DNA of 64,000 bases from Bacillota bacterium (GTDB lineage: Bacteria > Bacillota > Clostridia > Lachnospirales > Lachnospiraceae): assembly GCA_023460575.1 (NCBI GenBank), contig JAEWPQ010000297.1, positions 1 to 64,000 of the forward strand, written 5' to 3'. The position numbers were made by a program, and so were the translations under genes. How positions within the stretch are numbered: position 1 is the stretch's first letter; each line of letters begins with the position of its first letter. The notes below the pieces were generated by a model. The model did not search any database and had not been told where the DNA came from. It worked only from the letters and a program-made list of their open reading frames with translations. Shown piece after piece: positions 8,712 to 17,649 of this stretch.

Positions 8712-9533
8712 TTATAAAAATGTCTCAGGAAATCTCACGCCCGCCTTGTAAATCTCCAGTTCCTCTCCTGCCTTCTTCTTCAGAAAATCTTCCATGTAAT
8801 CAAGGAAAAGATATTCCAGACCATAATGGCCTGCATCAATCACTGCCATATGGTTTGCTGCTGCGTCAGTTCCGCTGTGATGTCCGATATCTCCTGTAAT
8901 CAGTACTTCAACTCCTGCTTTCAGGGCAGGTTTTATCATGCTGGAACCAGCACCCGGGCTGATTGCCACAAAAGCCACAGGTTCTTTTATATCCTGCTCT
9001 CCGTATATAGTGACAAACCCAAGCCCGAACCTCTCCTTTACCAGTCCGGCCAGCTCCCTCACTGTCACAGGATGTTCTAAATAACCGGTCTTACCGATTC
9101 CATAGGCAGTCTCTGCAGAGCCTTCTGTGATATCTGTCTTAACAGTTCCTTCTATTTCCAGAACATTCGTTTTCGTTAATCCCAGTATTCCTGCCGCTGC
9201 ATCCGCCATACATCCGGGAGCCGCATCAAAATTGGTATGCATGGCATAACAGCAGATATCATTCTGTATCAGCTTCATCAGCCTCCCAGCAATAAAATCA
9301 CTGTCATTAATCCGGTTTAAAGGCTTAAAAATTATGGGATGATGGGTCAATAGAAGATCAGCTCCGCAATCCACCGCTTCTTCTATCGCTCTCTCATCCC
9401 CATCCAGGGCGATATACACCTTTTTTATCTCTTTTTTGCTCCTCCCCACAAGAAGCCCCACATTATCCCAGTCACAGGCACAGGCGGCAGGTGCCAGTTT
9501 TTCCAGAATTTCAATCAGTTTGCTGCATAGCAT
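8712..9533 (-). CDS. Nif3-like dinuclear metal center hexameric protein
   Basis: This 273-aa member of the Nif3/YqfO/DUF34 family has conserved metal ligands in LLTHHPIIF near residues 59-67 and in the C-terminal GDIGHHSGTDAA and DAGHYGLE segments. Its biochemical role is unsettled in the family (GTP cyclohydrolase-like or metal-chaperone proposals). It overlaps trmK by 23 bp with its own AAGGAGG inside that gene. The trmK-Nif3 pairing is very common in Firmicutes and supports both calls. Confidence 0.92.
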   Translation of the reverse strand: MLCSKLIEILEKLAPAACACDWDNVGLLVGRSKKEIKKVYIALDGDERAIEEAVDCGADLLLTHHPIIFKPLNRINDSDFIAGRLMKLIQNDICCYAMHTNFDAAPGCMADAAAGILGLTKTNVLEIEGTVKTDITEGSAETAYGIGKTGYLEHPVTVRELAGLVKERFGLGFVTIYGEQDIKEPVAFVAISPGAGSSMIKPALKAGVEVLITGDIGHHSGTDAAANHMAVIDAGHYGLEYLFLDYMEDFLKKKAGEELEIYKAGVRFPETFL

Positions 9534-10221
9534 CTTGTGCCTCCTTATTCCACTTCAGTTCCAGTTCCAGTTCTCCGATTCTGCTTTCTGCGTTTATTGT
9601 TCCACTTGACTTTAAACCATTTAAAATCTGGCGAAGCTTTATCTGTTCTTTCTTTAAGTATTCCTTTAAAACAGGATCTCCTGACTTCAGTAAATCCCTG
9701 CCATACCGGTACTCCAGTTCCGGATTTAAATCGTTTAAAACAGATGCTTTTCTGGTAACCCCCATGACGGAATAATATTTTCCGTCCTCTTTTATCATAG
9801 TCTCTCTCCCGATAGAAAATTCATGCTCTATCAGAAACTTACGTACCTTATAAAGTTCAGAATGAGGTGACAGAACCCAGTATGAGATACTGTCCCATAA
9901 ATGCCGCCCCTCTTCTAATATATGTATGATCAGTTCTCCGCCCATGCCGGCAATGACAACACAGTCTGACTGATTTTTCTCTAACTTTAAAAGTCCGTCG
10001 CTTAAACGGACTTCAACCAGATCTTCTAAGCCCGCCTCTTTTATGTGAGTCTGGGCCCTTAAAAGAGGCCCTTTTCTCACATCCATGGCAATGGCTGATT
10101 TTGCAATACCTTCCTGCACTAAGTGAATCGGGATATAGCCATGATCCGTTCCCACATCAGCCACATGGCTGCCTTCTGGAACAAATGAAGCGATCACTCC
10201 CAAACGTTTTGATAATTTCAT
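9511..10221 (-). CDS. trmK: tRNA (adenine22-N1)-methyltransferase
   Basis: TrmK methylates N1 of adenine 22 in the tRNA D-arm using S-adenosylmethionine. This 236-aa protein has the family's N-terminal LSKRLGVIASFVPEG and the SAM site VADVGTDHGYIP near residues 20-31, then VIAGMGGELI near 88-97. The start has CGGAG upstream. It lies 20 bp downstream of rpoD and overlaps the Nif3-like gene, the standard Firmicute order. Confidence 0.94.
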   Translation of the reverse strand: MKLSKRLGVIASFVPEGSHVADVGTDHGYIPIHLVQEGIAKSAIAMDVRKGPLLRAQTHIKEAGLEDLVEVRLSDGLLKLEKNQSDCVVIAGMGGELIIHILEEGRHLWDSISYWVLSPHSELYKVRKFLIEHEFSIGRETMIKEDGKYYSVMGVTRKASVLNDLNPELEYRYGRDLLKSGDPVLKEYLKKEQIKLRQILNGLKSSGTINAESRIGELELELKWNKEAQDAMQQTD

Positions 10222-10241
10222 AGTAAACTCCGTCTTGCTAT

Positions 10242-11444
10242 TTAATCGTCCAGATAATCTTTCAGCTTTTTGCTTCTGCTGGGATGGCGCAGTTTTCGCA
10301 AAGCCTTGGCTTCAATTTGTCTGATCCGTTCTCTTGTAACATTAAATTCTTTCCCAACCTCTTCCAGAGTCCTGGGGCGTCCGTCATTTAAGCCAAACCG
10401 CAGCTTTAGCACCTTCTGTTCCCGCTCCGTTAAGGTATCAAGCACTTCCATAAGCTGTTCATGAAGCATGGTAAACGTAGCCGCGTCTGCAGGTACCGCC
10501 ACCTGATCATCCTGAATAAAATCGCCTAAATGGCTGTCCTCTTCCTCACCGATCGGCGTCTCCAAAGAAACCGGCTCCTGGGAAACTTTCATAATCTCCC
10601 GCACCCTCTCTACCTGCATGTCTGCCCTTGCTGCAATCTCTTCCGGAACAGGCTCTCTGCCCAGTTCCTGCAAAAGCTGTCTGGATACACGTACCAGACG
10701 GTTAATGGTTTCCACCATATGAACAGGAATCCGGATTGTACGGGCCTGGTCTGCAATGGCACGGGTAATCGCCTGTCTGATCCACCAGGTCGCATAAGTA
10801 CTGAACTTATATCCTTTCCTGTAATCAAACTTCTCAACTGCCTTAATTAAACCTAAGTTTCCTTCCTGTATCAGATCCAGAAACTGCATCCCCCGCCCCA
10901 CATAACGCTTGGCAATGCTGACCACAAGGCGGAGATTGGCTTCTGTTAATCTCTGCTTGGATTCTTCATCCCCCAGCTCGATATTTTTAGCCAGTTCAAT
11001 CTCATCTTCGCTGGAAAGAAGAGGAACTTTACCGATTTCCTTTAAATACATGCGGACGGGATCTTCTACACTGACACCTTCCGGAACAGACAAATCGATG
11101 CTTTCCATATCGATTTCTTCCTCTTCCTCAATGTCCTCTTCCAGAAAAAGATCTTCGTCTAAATCCAGTTCTTCCCCGCTGATGGAAAGCACGTCCACCT
11201 TGCTGCTCTCCAGGAAATCATAGATCTGATCCAAGCGGTCAGAATCTAAATTTTCTCCTGTAAAGAAATCAAGTATTTCCTGATTTTCCAGGACATTTCT
11301 CTTCTTTCTCGCTAATAAGAGGAGCTGATTTAACTTCTCCTCAAATGCCGCTGTTGACTCTTCCTGCCTGCTGCCAACCTGTTCCTCTTCTGTCTTTCCT
11401 GATCCCACCATCTTATCTGCTGTCTTCTTAACATTCTCGTCCAT
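10242..11444 (-). CDS. rpoD: Primary RNA polymerase sigma factor (sigma-A)
   Basis: This is the housekeeping sigma factor, 400 aa from the ATG at 11444. An in-frame GTG lies 18 bases upstream, but the ATG has AGGA at a better distance. Region 1 is acidic. Region 1.2/2 includes DPVRMYLKEIG and the core-binding and melting stretch NLRLVVSIAKRYVGRGM to YATWWIRQAI. Region 3 follows, then region 4 with the helix-turn-helix TLEEVGKEFNVTRERIRQIE. It lies 39 bp downstream of dnaG, the classical macromolecular-synthesis order. Confidence 0.98.
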   Translation of the reverse strand: MDENVKKTADKMVGSGKTEEEQVGSRQEESTAAFEEKLNQLLLLARKKRNVLENQEILDFFTGENLDSDRLDQIYDFLESSKVDVLSISGEELDLDEDLFLEEDIEEEEEIDMESIDLSVPEGVSVEDPVRMYLKEIGKVPLLSSEDEIELAKNIELGDEESKQRLTEANLRLVVSIAKRYVGRGMQFLDLIQEGNLGLIKAVEKFDYRKGYKFSTYATWWIRQAITRAIADQARTIRIPVHMVETINRLVRVSRQLLQELGREPVPEEIAARADMQVERVREIMKVSQEPVSLETPIGEEEDSHLGDFIQDDQVAVPADAATFTMLHEQLMEVLDTLTEREQKVLKLRFGLNDGRPRTLEEVGKEFNVTRERIRQIEAKALRKLRHPSRSKKLKDYLDD

Positions 11445-11483
11445 GTTTTTCCATCCTTCCACAGCCTGCCTATAGTGTACACC

Positions 11484-13256
11484 CTAATCCAGCGAAATAT
11501 TCAAATCCCTCAGTGCAGCCTGTTCCTTTATAATTCTTTGCAGTTCTTCTATCCCTGCTGCATGACGGCTGGCATGATCCAGACTGTTTTTTTTCACTTT
11601 CATTATTGTTTCCGAAAACGCTTTTTTCTGTTCTTCATTATCAAGAGACTCTTTTAAGCTCGCATGGAAAAGACCTGCGACAGTCCGGTATTGATCCTCA
11701 TCATCGATGAAATGATTTAGAATCTCGGCCGGATTCAGTGTTCCGGCAGCGTGTCCGTCAAAAACCATCTGTGCCACCTTATGATACAGTTCTTCTATAA
11801 AATCATCAGGAGTAATGACTCCTTGAATCTTATCAAATAATATAGGATTTTCAATCAGCCAGGTAAGCAGCAGCCTTTGCGACTGCATGACACCATCTTC
11901 TTTTTCTTTTTTGCGCTGATTCTTTCCGTTTTCCTCTTCCTCTCCCCTTACAGAAGACCGGACCGATCCCAGTGCAGCACCCAGCCGATTCACCAGGCGC
12001 TTTAAATCCTGGTAATTAATGAAAAATTCTCTGGATACAGCCTCTAAATAGTTTTCCCTCTCAAGCGCTTCCGGAAATTCCAGAAGCTTCCTTGCCGTCT
12101 GATTGTAAAACTCTGTTTTCTGTTCCGGATCATCCATTTTATAATTCTTTTTCAAAACTTCAATTTCAAAAAGAAAACTGTTGCGCGCCTCATCAATTCT
12201 CTTCCTGAATTCATCGGATCCAAGATTCTTTATAAATTCATCCGGATCCTTATAGGGCTCCATGTTTAAAACGCGAATGGACATCCCCACTTCCCGTAAA
12301 ATAGGAATCGCCCTCAGTGCCGCTTTCTGTCCGGCTCCGTCACTGTCGTAGGTAAGGATTACTTTATCCGTATACCGTTTTAAAAGCTGGGCATGCTGGG
12401 TGGTAAATGCCGTTCCCAGTGATGCTGCCGCATTGGTAAAACCGGCTTGGTGCATGGCTATCACATCCATATACCCTTCACAGATCAATATGTATTTTTC
12501 CCGTGACAATCTGGCGTAGTTCAGTCCGTATAAGTTTCTGCTTTTATCAAACAGCTTTGTCTCCGGAGAATTTAAATATTTGGGTTCCCCGGCTCCCATG
12601 ACTCTCCCGCCGAAACCGATGACCCGGTTATTCACATCCATAATGGGAAACATTACCCGGTTCCAGAACTTATCATGGCTGCCCTTTTCTTCAATTGTCA
12701 CAAGCCCTGACTGCTTTAAAATATTATCGTCATACCCTTTGCCTCTTAAATAGCGGTAAAGATCGTCACTGGTCTTATTGGAATATCCAAGTCCGAAGCG
12801 GACTATAGTTTCATCACTCAGCTGTCTGTCCCTTAAATACCGGTAACCTGCTTCTCCCTGTGGATTCTTCAGCTGGTAATAAAAATAGCTGGCAGCCAGC
12901 TTGTTCATCTCCAGAAGAGCGGCCTTTAAATCCTCCTGCTCCCTGGCCTCTTTGCTGTATTCCTCAACCGGAAGTTTTACTCCTGCCCGGTCTGCCAGCA
13001 TCTTAAAGGCTTCTGAAAAGGAATAATTCTCATATTCCATAATAAAAGTAATAACATTGCCGCCTGCACCGCACCCAAAACAGTAATACATCTGTTTGGC
13101 CGGAGAAACGGAGAAGGAAGGAGACTTTTCGTTATGAAACGGACATAATCCAAAATAATTACTGCCCTTTTTCTGCAGCTTCACGTATCCCGATACGATA
13201 TCCACAATGTCATTCCTCATCCGGACTTCTTCAATTATATCCTCTGAATACCGCAT
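11484..13256 (-). CDS. dnaG: DNA primase
   Basis: DnaG makes RNA primers at the replication fork. It is 590 aa, normal for the family. The N-terminal zinc domain shows CPFHNEKSPSF followed by YYCFGCGAGG (residues 38-65). The catalytic core has the TOPRIM signature EGYMDVIAMHQAG near residues 259-271 and the Asp pair in TYDSDGAGQKA. The C-terminal region binds DnaB helicase. GGAGG lies upstream. It follows dgt by 49 bp and precedes rpoD, forming one operon. Confidence 0.97.
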   Translation of the reverse strand: MRYSEDIIEEVRMRNDIVDIVSGYVKLQKKGSNYFGLCPFHNEKSPSFSVSPAKQMYYCFGCGAGGNVITFIMEYENYSFSEAFKMLADRAGVKLPVEEYSKEAREQEDLKAALLEMNKLAASYFYYQLKNPQGEAGYRYLRDRQLSDETIVRFGLGYSNKTSDDLYRYLRGKGYDDNILKQSGLVTIEEKGSHDKFWNRVMFPIMDVNNRVIGFGGRVMGAGEPKYLNSPETKLFDKSRNLYGLNYARLSREKYILICEGYMDVIAMHQAGFTNAAASLGTAFTTQHAQLLKRYTDKVILTYDSDGAGQKAALRAIPILREVGMSIRVLNMEPYKDPDEFIKNLGSDEFRKRIDEARNSFLFEIEVLKKNYKMDDPEQKTEFYNQTARKLLEFPEALERENYLEAVSREFFINYQDLKRLVNRLGAALGSVRSSVRGEEEENGKNQRKKEKEDGVMQSQRLLLTWLIENPILFDKIQGVITPDDFIEELYHKVAQMVFDGHAAGTLNPAEILNHFIDDEDQYRTVAGLFHASLKESLDNEEQKKAFSETIMKVKKNSLDHASRHAAGIEELQRIIKEQAALRDLNISLD

Positions 13257-13305
13257 AAAGCCTTCTACCTCCTTTCATAAAGATTCATCACAGAAAACTT
13301 ATTTG

Positions 13306-14316
13306 TCAAATTGCTTTCCATGCTTTTGGTACAAACAATTGTTCAAACCGTACAATCGCATAGCTGTCACTCATTCCTGCAATATAATCACAGACTGCCC
13401 GTTCCTGGTTTGCCTCCCCTTTTTCCATGAGAAAACGGTACTCCTGCGGAAGCTTGTCCGGATGCTCCATATAATACTCAAAAAGCATGGCAATCATATT
13501 CTGTGCTTTTCCTTCTTCTGCCTTGGGAATCTCATTCTTATAAACATGCTGGAACATCCAGGTCCGCAGCCCCTGCATGGCTGTCTCCATATCCGGGGAC
13601 ATGATAATCTCATTTTTCCCATAGCTGTTGTTAATGATATCGTGAATCAGATTATTCAGTCTTTCCCTGACACTGTGTCCTAATATATCGGTATAGCACT
13701 CAGGAAGCTCCTCCTCTACAAACATCTTTGCGCGAATCGCATCATCAATGTCATGGTTGATATAGGCGATCTTATCAGACAGCCTGACAATCGCGCCCTC
13801 CAAAGTCGCCGGATGTCCGCTGGTCCGATGATTTAAGATACCATCTCTCACTTCCCATGTGAGATTTAATCCCAATCCGCCTTTTTCCAGAATTTCAACA
13901 ACCCTCACGCTCTGTCTGTAATGGGCAAACCCCTGGGAGCAGATCTTATTGAGAACGGCTTCTCCTGAGTGGCCAAACGGCGTATGCCCCAGATCATGCC
14001 CCAAAGCAATGGCCTCCGTTAAATCTTCATTCATACGGAGTGATTTGGCAATGGTTCTTGCAATCTGGGATACTTCAAGTGTGTGAGTAAGTCTTGTCCG
14101 GTAATGATCCCCTTCCGGAGCGAGAAATACCTGAGTTTTATGCTTCAGCCTTCGAAATGCTTTACAGTGAATGATTCTGTCACGATCCCGCTGATAAGCA
14201 GTGCGGATATCACAGGGTTCTTCTTCCCGTTCTCTGCCTTTGGTATTCTTGCTCAAGGCAGCATAGGGACTTAAATAAGCTTCCTCCCACTGTTCTGTAG
14301 ATTCTCTGATATTCAT
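13306..14316 (-). CDS. dgt: Deoxyguanosinetriphosphate triphosphohydrolase-like protein
   Basis: This HD-superfamily dNTPase hydrolyses deoxynucleoside triphosphates to nucleoside and triphosphate. At 336 aa it is the short dGTPase-like form. Metal ligands appear in order: RTRLTHTLEVSQIAR (about residues 72-86), ALGHDLGHTPFGH (about 107-119), and a later Asp in LSDKIAYINHDIDD. It is the first gene before dnaG. A good -10 hexamer upstream suggests it heads the dgt-dnaG-rpoD operon. Confidence 0.93.
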   Translation of the reverse strand: MNIRESTEQWEEAYLSPYAALSKNTKGREREEEPCDIRTAYQRDRDRIIHCKAFRRLKHKTQVFLAPEGDHYRTRLTHTLEVSQIARTIAKSLRMNEDLTEAIALGHDLGHTPFGHSGEAVLNKICSQGFAHYRQSVRVVEILEKGGLGLNLTWEVRDGILNHRTSGHPATLEGAIVRLSDKIAYINHDIDDAIRAKMFVEEELPECYTDILGHSVRERLNNLIHDIINNSYGKNEIIMSPDMETAMQGLRTWMFQHVYKNEIPKAEEGKAQNMIAMLFEYYMEHPDKLPQEYRFLMEKGEANQERAVCDYIAGMSDSYAIVRFEQLFVPKAWKAI

Positions 14317-14346
14317 TCGATCACATCCTTCGCAAAGTTATGGTAC

Positions 14347-14352
14347 ATTATA
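14347..14352 (-). promoter_or_regulatory. Probable -10 element of the dgt-dnaG-rpoD operon
   Basis: On the minus strand a perfect TATAAT occurs 31 bases upstream of the dgt start in an AT-rich gap. The -35 at 17 bp spacing is poor (TTAA-rich), so the exact promoter is uncertain. Confidence 0.5.
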
Positions 14353-14402
14353 TCATATTTTCAGTAATTTTAACACCCTATAATAAATTATTTGCAATAC
14401 CC

Positions 14403-15233
14403 CTACCTTGTACTGTTAATATGTTTCCTGTATTCACTTGGCAGGCAGCCAAACCTTTTTTTGAATGCCTTGGCGAATGCTCTGCTGTCAGGGAACCCGT
14501 GTTTCATGGCGATCTCTCCGATTTCATGGTCGGTCCCCATCAGTTCGCGGACTGCATACTTGACACGCAGGTCAATTAGAAATGTCCGGTAATTGACCTG
14601 CGCATATTTTAAAAAGATCCTGGATAAATAGGTAGGACTAAATCCAAATTTTAGAGCGACTGAATCCAGCTTTATATCCTGGTCATAGTTCTCCCTCATA
14701 TAATTGGTTACATCTGAGAGCTTATCAAGCTGCTTCTTCTGACGGATCACCTCTTTATCCATATTTTCTGATTTAAACTCCGTAACCAGCAGATATAAAA
14801 GCTGGTAAAACTGGCTTTTCACCTGAAAGGTATACCCATATTCCTGTTTTTCATATACGTAAAAAAGAGAAGTTACAAGCTTCTTCAGCTTACGGTTTGA
14901 TTCTTCCCCTTTTTTTTCGAAATTCACATAGGAATCCTCTCCCATATAATCTTCAAAGGTCTCTCCTGGAATCTGTAAAACAATGGTAATATTGGGATTG
15001 GGGCAATCAATGGAATGTACCTCATTGGAATTGACCAGTACAAACTCATCTCTGGTTAGCGTTTGATGAATATTATTAATAAAAAAATCGATTTCCCCTT
15101 CCAGTACCAGAAAAATCTCTACCGAATGATGCCAGTGCTTTGTCACTTTATAGTTACCGTCTCTGCCTTCAAAGATAAACAGCCGGAAAGGAAGATCATT
15201 ATTGGGAATGACCAGTTCATGTCTGATTTTCAT
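14403..15233 (-). CDS. AraC-family regulator with cupin sensor domain
   Basis: This 276-aa protein has an N-terminal cupin (about residues 5-110, including KHWHHSVEIFLVLEGEIDF) and a C-terminal pair of AraC helix-turn-helix motifs (about 175-275, with ALKFGFSPTYLSRIF and IAMKHGFPDSRAFAKAFKKRFG). I start it at 15233, where CGGAGG lies six bases upstream, rather than 39 bases earlier. It is co-directional with, and downstream of, the polyketide operon beyond its terminator. It could control that operon or an unrelated sugar pathway; the cupin ligand is not predictable. Confidence 0.9.
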   Translation of the reverse strand: MKIRHELVIPNNDLPFRLFIFEGRDGNYKVTKHWHHSVEIFLVLEGEIDFFINNIHQTLTRDEFVLVNSNEVHSIDCPNPNITIVLQIPGETFEDYMGEDSYVNFEKKGEESNRKLKKLVTSLFYVYEKQEYGYTFQVKSQFYQLLYLLVTEFKSENMDKEVIRQKKQLDKLSDVTNYMRENYDQDIKLDSVALKFGFSPTYLSRIFLKYAQVNYRTFLIDLRVKYAVRELMGTDHEIGEIAMKHGFPDSRAFAKAFKKRFGCLPSEYRKHINSTR

Positions 15234-15260
15234 TTCATACCTCCGAAAAGTACTGTATCC

Positions 15261-15289
15261 ATTATAAAACATTTCAGTCTGTTTTCCAA
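15261..15289 (-). promoter_or_regulatory. Promoter of the AraC-family gene
   Basis: On the minus strand TTGGAA (15284-15289) and TATAAT (15261-15266) are separated by 17 bp. The -10 is 28 bases before the ATG, giving a short leader with CGGAGG. The promoter shows that the regulator is transcribed separately from the polyketide operon. Confidence 0.7.
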
Positions 15290-15473
15290 TGGATTTTCTT
15301 TTGTTTTAAACCGGCAGGCTGGCACTGACACATAAAACACCATATCCCAGTTCAGGGTTTGGATACCGGGTAATTCCCGGAAGCTTTCTTGTTCCCCTGA
15401 TTAAATAGGCTTTTATTTTTTCTGCTTGTGTTAAATAAGGACTAAAAAAAAATCTTACACTTTTTTCTGGTTC

Positions 15474-15526
15474 TTCTCAACTCACCAGAAAATGTAGTCT
15501 TCCTTCGTTCTCTGGTGAATTGAGAA
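15474..15526. repeat. Imperfect 16-bp inverted repeat in the cluster boundary region
   Basis: TTCTCAACTCACCAGA (15474-15489) pairs with TCTGGTGAATTGAGAA (15511-15526), with one mismatch and a 21-base loop. T-rich DNA follows on the plus strand, and an A-run (15444-15452) lies on the other side, so it could serve as a terminator in either direction. It lies in the 447-bp gene-free stretch 15234-15680, where I see no coding frame; the stretch otherwise holds only the AraC promoter and the operon terminator. It could also be the relic of a small inverted-repeat element. Confidence 0.6.
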
Positions 15527-15589
15527 ATTTTTGTTTCTATACCAGAATGTATATGCAGGTGCGATTGTCCTGTATGATAAGCATTAATG

Positions 15590-15645
15590 AAAAAACATAA
15601 AGTTCAAGCCTGTAAAAAATCTTTTTTGCAGGCTTGAACTTTATA
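15590..15645 (-). terminator. Strong terminator ending the polyketide operon
   Basis: AAAGTTCAAGCCTG and its complement CAGGCTTGAACTTT form a near-perfect stem that continues into AAAAAA/TTTTTT, spanning about 15597-15645. On the minus strand the stem is followed by a GTTTTTTC run near 15590. It lies 36 bp after the dinB stop, so dinB is inside the polyketide transcription unit or at least shares its end. Confidence 0.88.
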
Positions 15646-15680
15646 ATAACTTATTTCCTTATCGTCCTCTGATATATTAC

Positions 15681-16760
15681 TTAGTTTAAAATGTCGAATA
15701 TAGATAGATTTTCATATACACCTTTCTGATCCTCTAATCTGGAAATCCTAACACCAAGAAGTCTTATTTTTGCTGGCAATTGGGTTGTATCCAATATCTT
15801 TTTACATATTTCCATGATGTCTCTCTTTTGGTAGATTGGTTTTGGCACACCAATTCTTCTAGTGAATTCTACAAAGCTGTCATTTTTGACCACCAAAGTA
15901 ACAACCGAACCGCATTTCCCATTTTCAATCATTTTTTGCTCCAGATATTGAGTGATTCTATCAAGCTTATCATATATAATTACTTCATCAGAGCTAATAT
16001 CTGTCTCATAAGTAACTTCATGACCAATGGACTTTCTTTCCACTTTGCTTTTCACTTCCCGGTCATCAATTCCTCTTACAAACTGATATAAGAAATAACC
16101 CCGCTTATGAAATAATCTGGTCAATTCCTCTAATGAATACTGCAGCAAATCCTTGCCGGTATATATACCATAATTTTTCATTTCTTCTTCGGTAACCTTA
16201 CCTATACCGTAGAATTCCCTGATTTTCAAATTATTAATAAATTTCTGTGCTTCTGTCTCTCTAATAAGAAAGAATCCATTTGGCTTATTGTGTTCAGATG
16301 CAAGCTTTGCAAGAAATTTATTGTATGATACTCCTGCTGAACAAGTTAATGAGAGTTCTTGCCAGATATCTTTCTTTATTGTCAATGCAATCTGGGTTGC
16401 TTCCTCAAATGTATGGCAATATTCCGTAACATCAAGATATGCTTCGTCCAATGCGACTGGCTCCATAATTTCAGTTTGCTTTAGAAAAATATCATGGATT
16501 TTTTCTGAAGCTTCCTGATATACGGAATATCTTGGCTGAACAATCGTTCCATTGGGACACATCTTCTGTGCCAGCTTCATTGACATAGCTGAATGAATTC
16601 CATATTTTCTGGCTTCATAAGAACACGTAGCAACTACTCCACGCTGTTCCGGATTTCTCCCGACAATCACGGGTTTTCCTCTTAGGCTTTTGTCATCCCT
16701 TTGCTCAATGGATGCAAAGAATGCATCCATATCAATATGAATAATCTTTCTGTTCTTCAC
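15681..16760 (-). CDS. dinB: DNA polymerase IV (Y-family translesion polymerase)
   Basis: DinB copies damaged templates at low fidelity. This 359-aa protein shows the catalytic acidic residues in HIDMDAFFASIEQ (residues 8-20) and ALDEAYLDVTEY (about 104-115), the helix-hairpin-helix region IREFYGIGKVTEEEM, and a C-terminal little-finger domain. Its start is GTG with GGAGGT upstream. It is the last gene of the minus-strand run, 27 bp after a hydroxyacyl-CoA dehydrogenase and directly before a strong terminator. No beta-clamp QLxLF motif stands out at the C-terminus, which ends IFDILN. Its position in a polyketide operon is unusual and may indicate tolerance of DNA damage. Confidence 0.95.
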   Translation of the reverse strand: MKNRKIIHIDMDAFFASIEQRDDKSLRGKPVIVGRNPEQRGVVATCSYEARKYGIHSAMSMKLAQKMCPNGTIVQPRYSVYQEASEKIHDIFLKQTEIMEPVALDEAYLDVTEYCHTFEEATQIALTIKKDIWQELSLTCSAGVSYNKFLAKLASEHNKPNGFFLIRETEAQKFINNLKIREFYGIGKVTEEEMKNYGIYTGKDLLQYSLEELTRLFHKRGYFLYQFVRGIDDREVKSKVERKSIGHEVTYETDISSDEVIIYDKLDRITQYLEQKMIENGKCGSVVTLVVKNDSFVEFTRRIGVPKPIYQKRDIMEICKKILDTTQLPAKIRLLGVRISRLEDQKGVYENLSIFDILN

Positions 16761-16787
16761 TCTGACCTCCTAATGGGTATCTAAACT

Positions 16788-17648
16788 TTAATATTTGTAA
16801 AATCCTTCGTGAGTCTTTACCCCAAGTTTCCCTGCATCCACGAACTTTTTTAGGAATTCAGAATTCTTTTTCAATTGTTCATCATTCATCTGCTCTGCCC
16901 AATAATTATTTACATTGTAAATTGTATCGATTCCAACCATATCCATAATTGCAAAAGGTCCGTTAGAAATCTTCATAACCCCTCTCCAAACCATATCAAT
17001 ATCTCGAATCGTTGTTACCTCATTGGCAACTAAGGTTATAGCTGCGCGGTTGATTTCAGACATGATACTGTTAAATACATAATTTGTATTCTCCTTTTTT
17101 ATCATTAATGGTACTTGTCCTATTTGAGAAGCAAACTTTTTTAGTGTTTCTAACGTTTCTTTAGAGGTGCCTGCATGCGGCATAATTTCTACAATGGATG
17201 AAGTCCAAACATATGTATGAAAATGTGCACAAGCAAAATTCTCAGGGTTTTTTATACTGTCCGTAAACATCGATGGTATAAAAGTTGATGTATTAGTAGC
17301 AATTACTGCTGATGATTTACAGTACTTACAAATCTTTTGAAATATTTCTTTCTTAGCTTCTACATTCTCTACTATAGATTCTATAATTATATCTGCATCT
17401 GAAACCACGTCACTTAGATCTGACAAAATAGTTAAATTATCATCCATTGCATGAAGCTTTTCTATTTTAAACTTATTCATTTTATGAATCATTGTTTTGT
17501 AAGTTTCAACATAGTTCTCAAGCTTTTCTTTACTTTTTTCTGAACGGACATATAAGGAAACGGGTAATCCAAACAAAGCAGTCTGAACTGCAATTTGTGC
17601 ACCCATGTTTCCTCCACCGATGACTGCTATCTTATTAAACAATTTCAT
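16788..17648 (-). CDS. 3-hydroxyacyl-CoA dehydrogenase family protein
   Basis: This 286-aa protein has an N-terminal Rossmann fold with the NAD motif GGGNMGAQ (about residues 10-17) and a C-terminal helical dimerisation domain. The catalytic His lies in HFHTYVW, the Glu twelve residues later in VEIMPH, and the conserved Asn in NYVFNS. The ATG at 17648 is one base after the preceding stop; another ATG 12 bases upstream would overlap it. Family members oxidise 3-hydroxyacyl-CoA or hydroxyacyl-ACP. Here it may tailor or supply a polyketide building block, or be a metabolic gene caught in the operon. FkbK-type extender synthesis is not supported because its partners are absent. Confidence 0.85.
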   Translation of the reverse strand: MKLFNKIAVIGGGNMGAQIAVQTALFGLPVSLYVRSEKSKEKLENYVETYKTMIHKMNKFKIEKLHAMDDNLTILSDLSDVVSDADIIIESIVENVEAKKEIFQKICKYCKSSAVIATNTSTFIPSMFTDSIKNPENFACAHFHTYVWTSSIVEIMPHAGTSKETLETLKKFASQIGQVPLMIKKENTNYVFNSIMSEINRAAITLVANEVTTIRDIDMVWRGVMKISNGPFAIMDMVGIDTIYNVNNYWAEQMNDEQLKKNSEFLKKFVDAGKLGVKTHEGFYKY

Positions 17649-17649
17649 C

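Noticed and set aside
16788..17648. Dehydrogenase as part of a methoxymalonyl or hydroxymalonyl extender pathway
   Set aside because: That route needs FkbH-, FkbI- and FkbJ-like partners, and none is present nearby.
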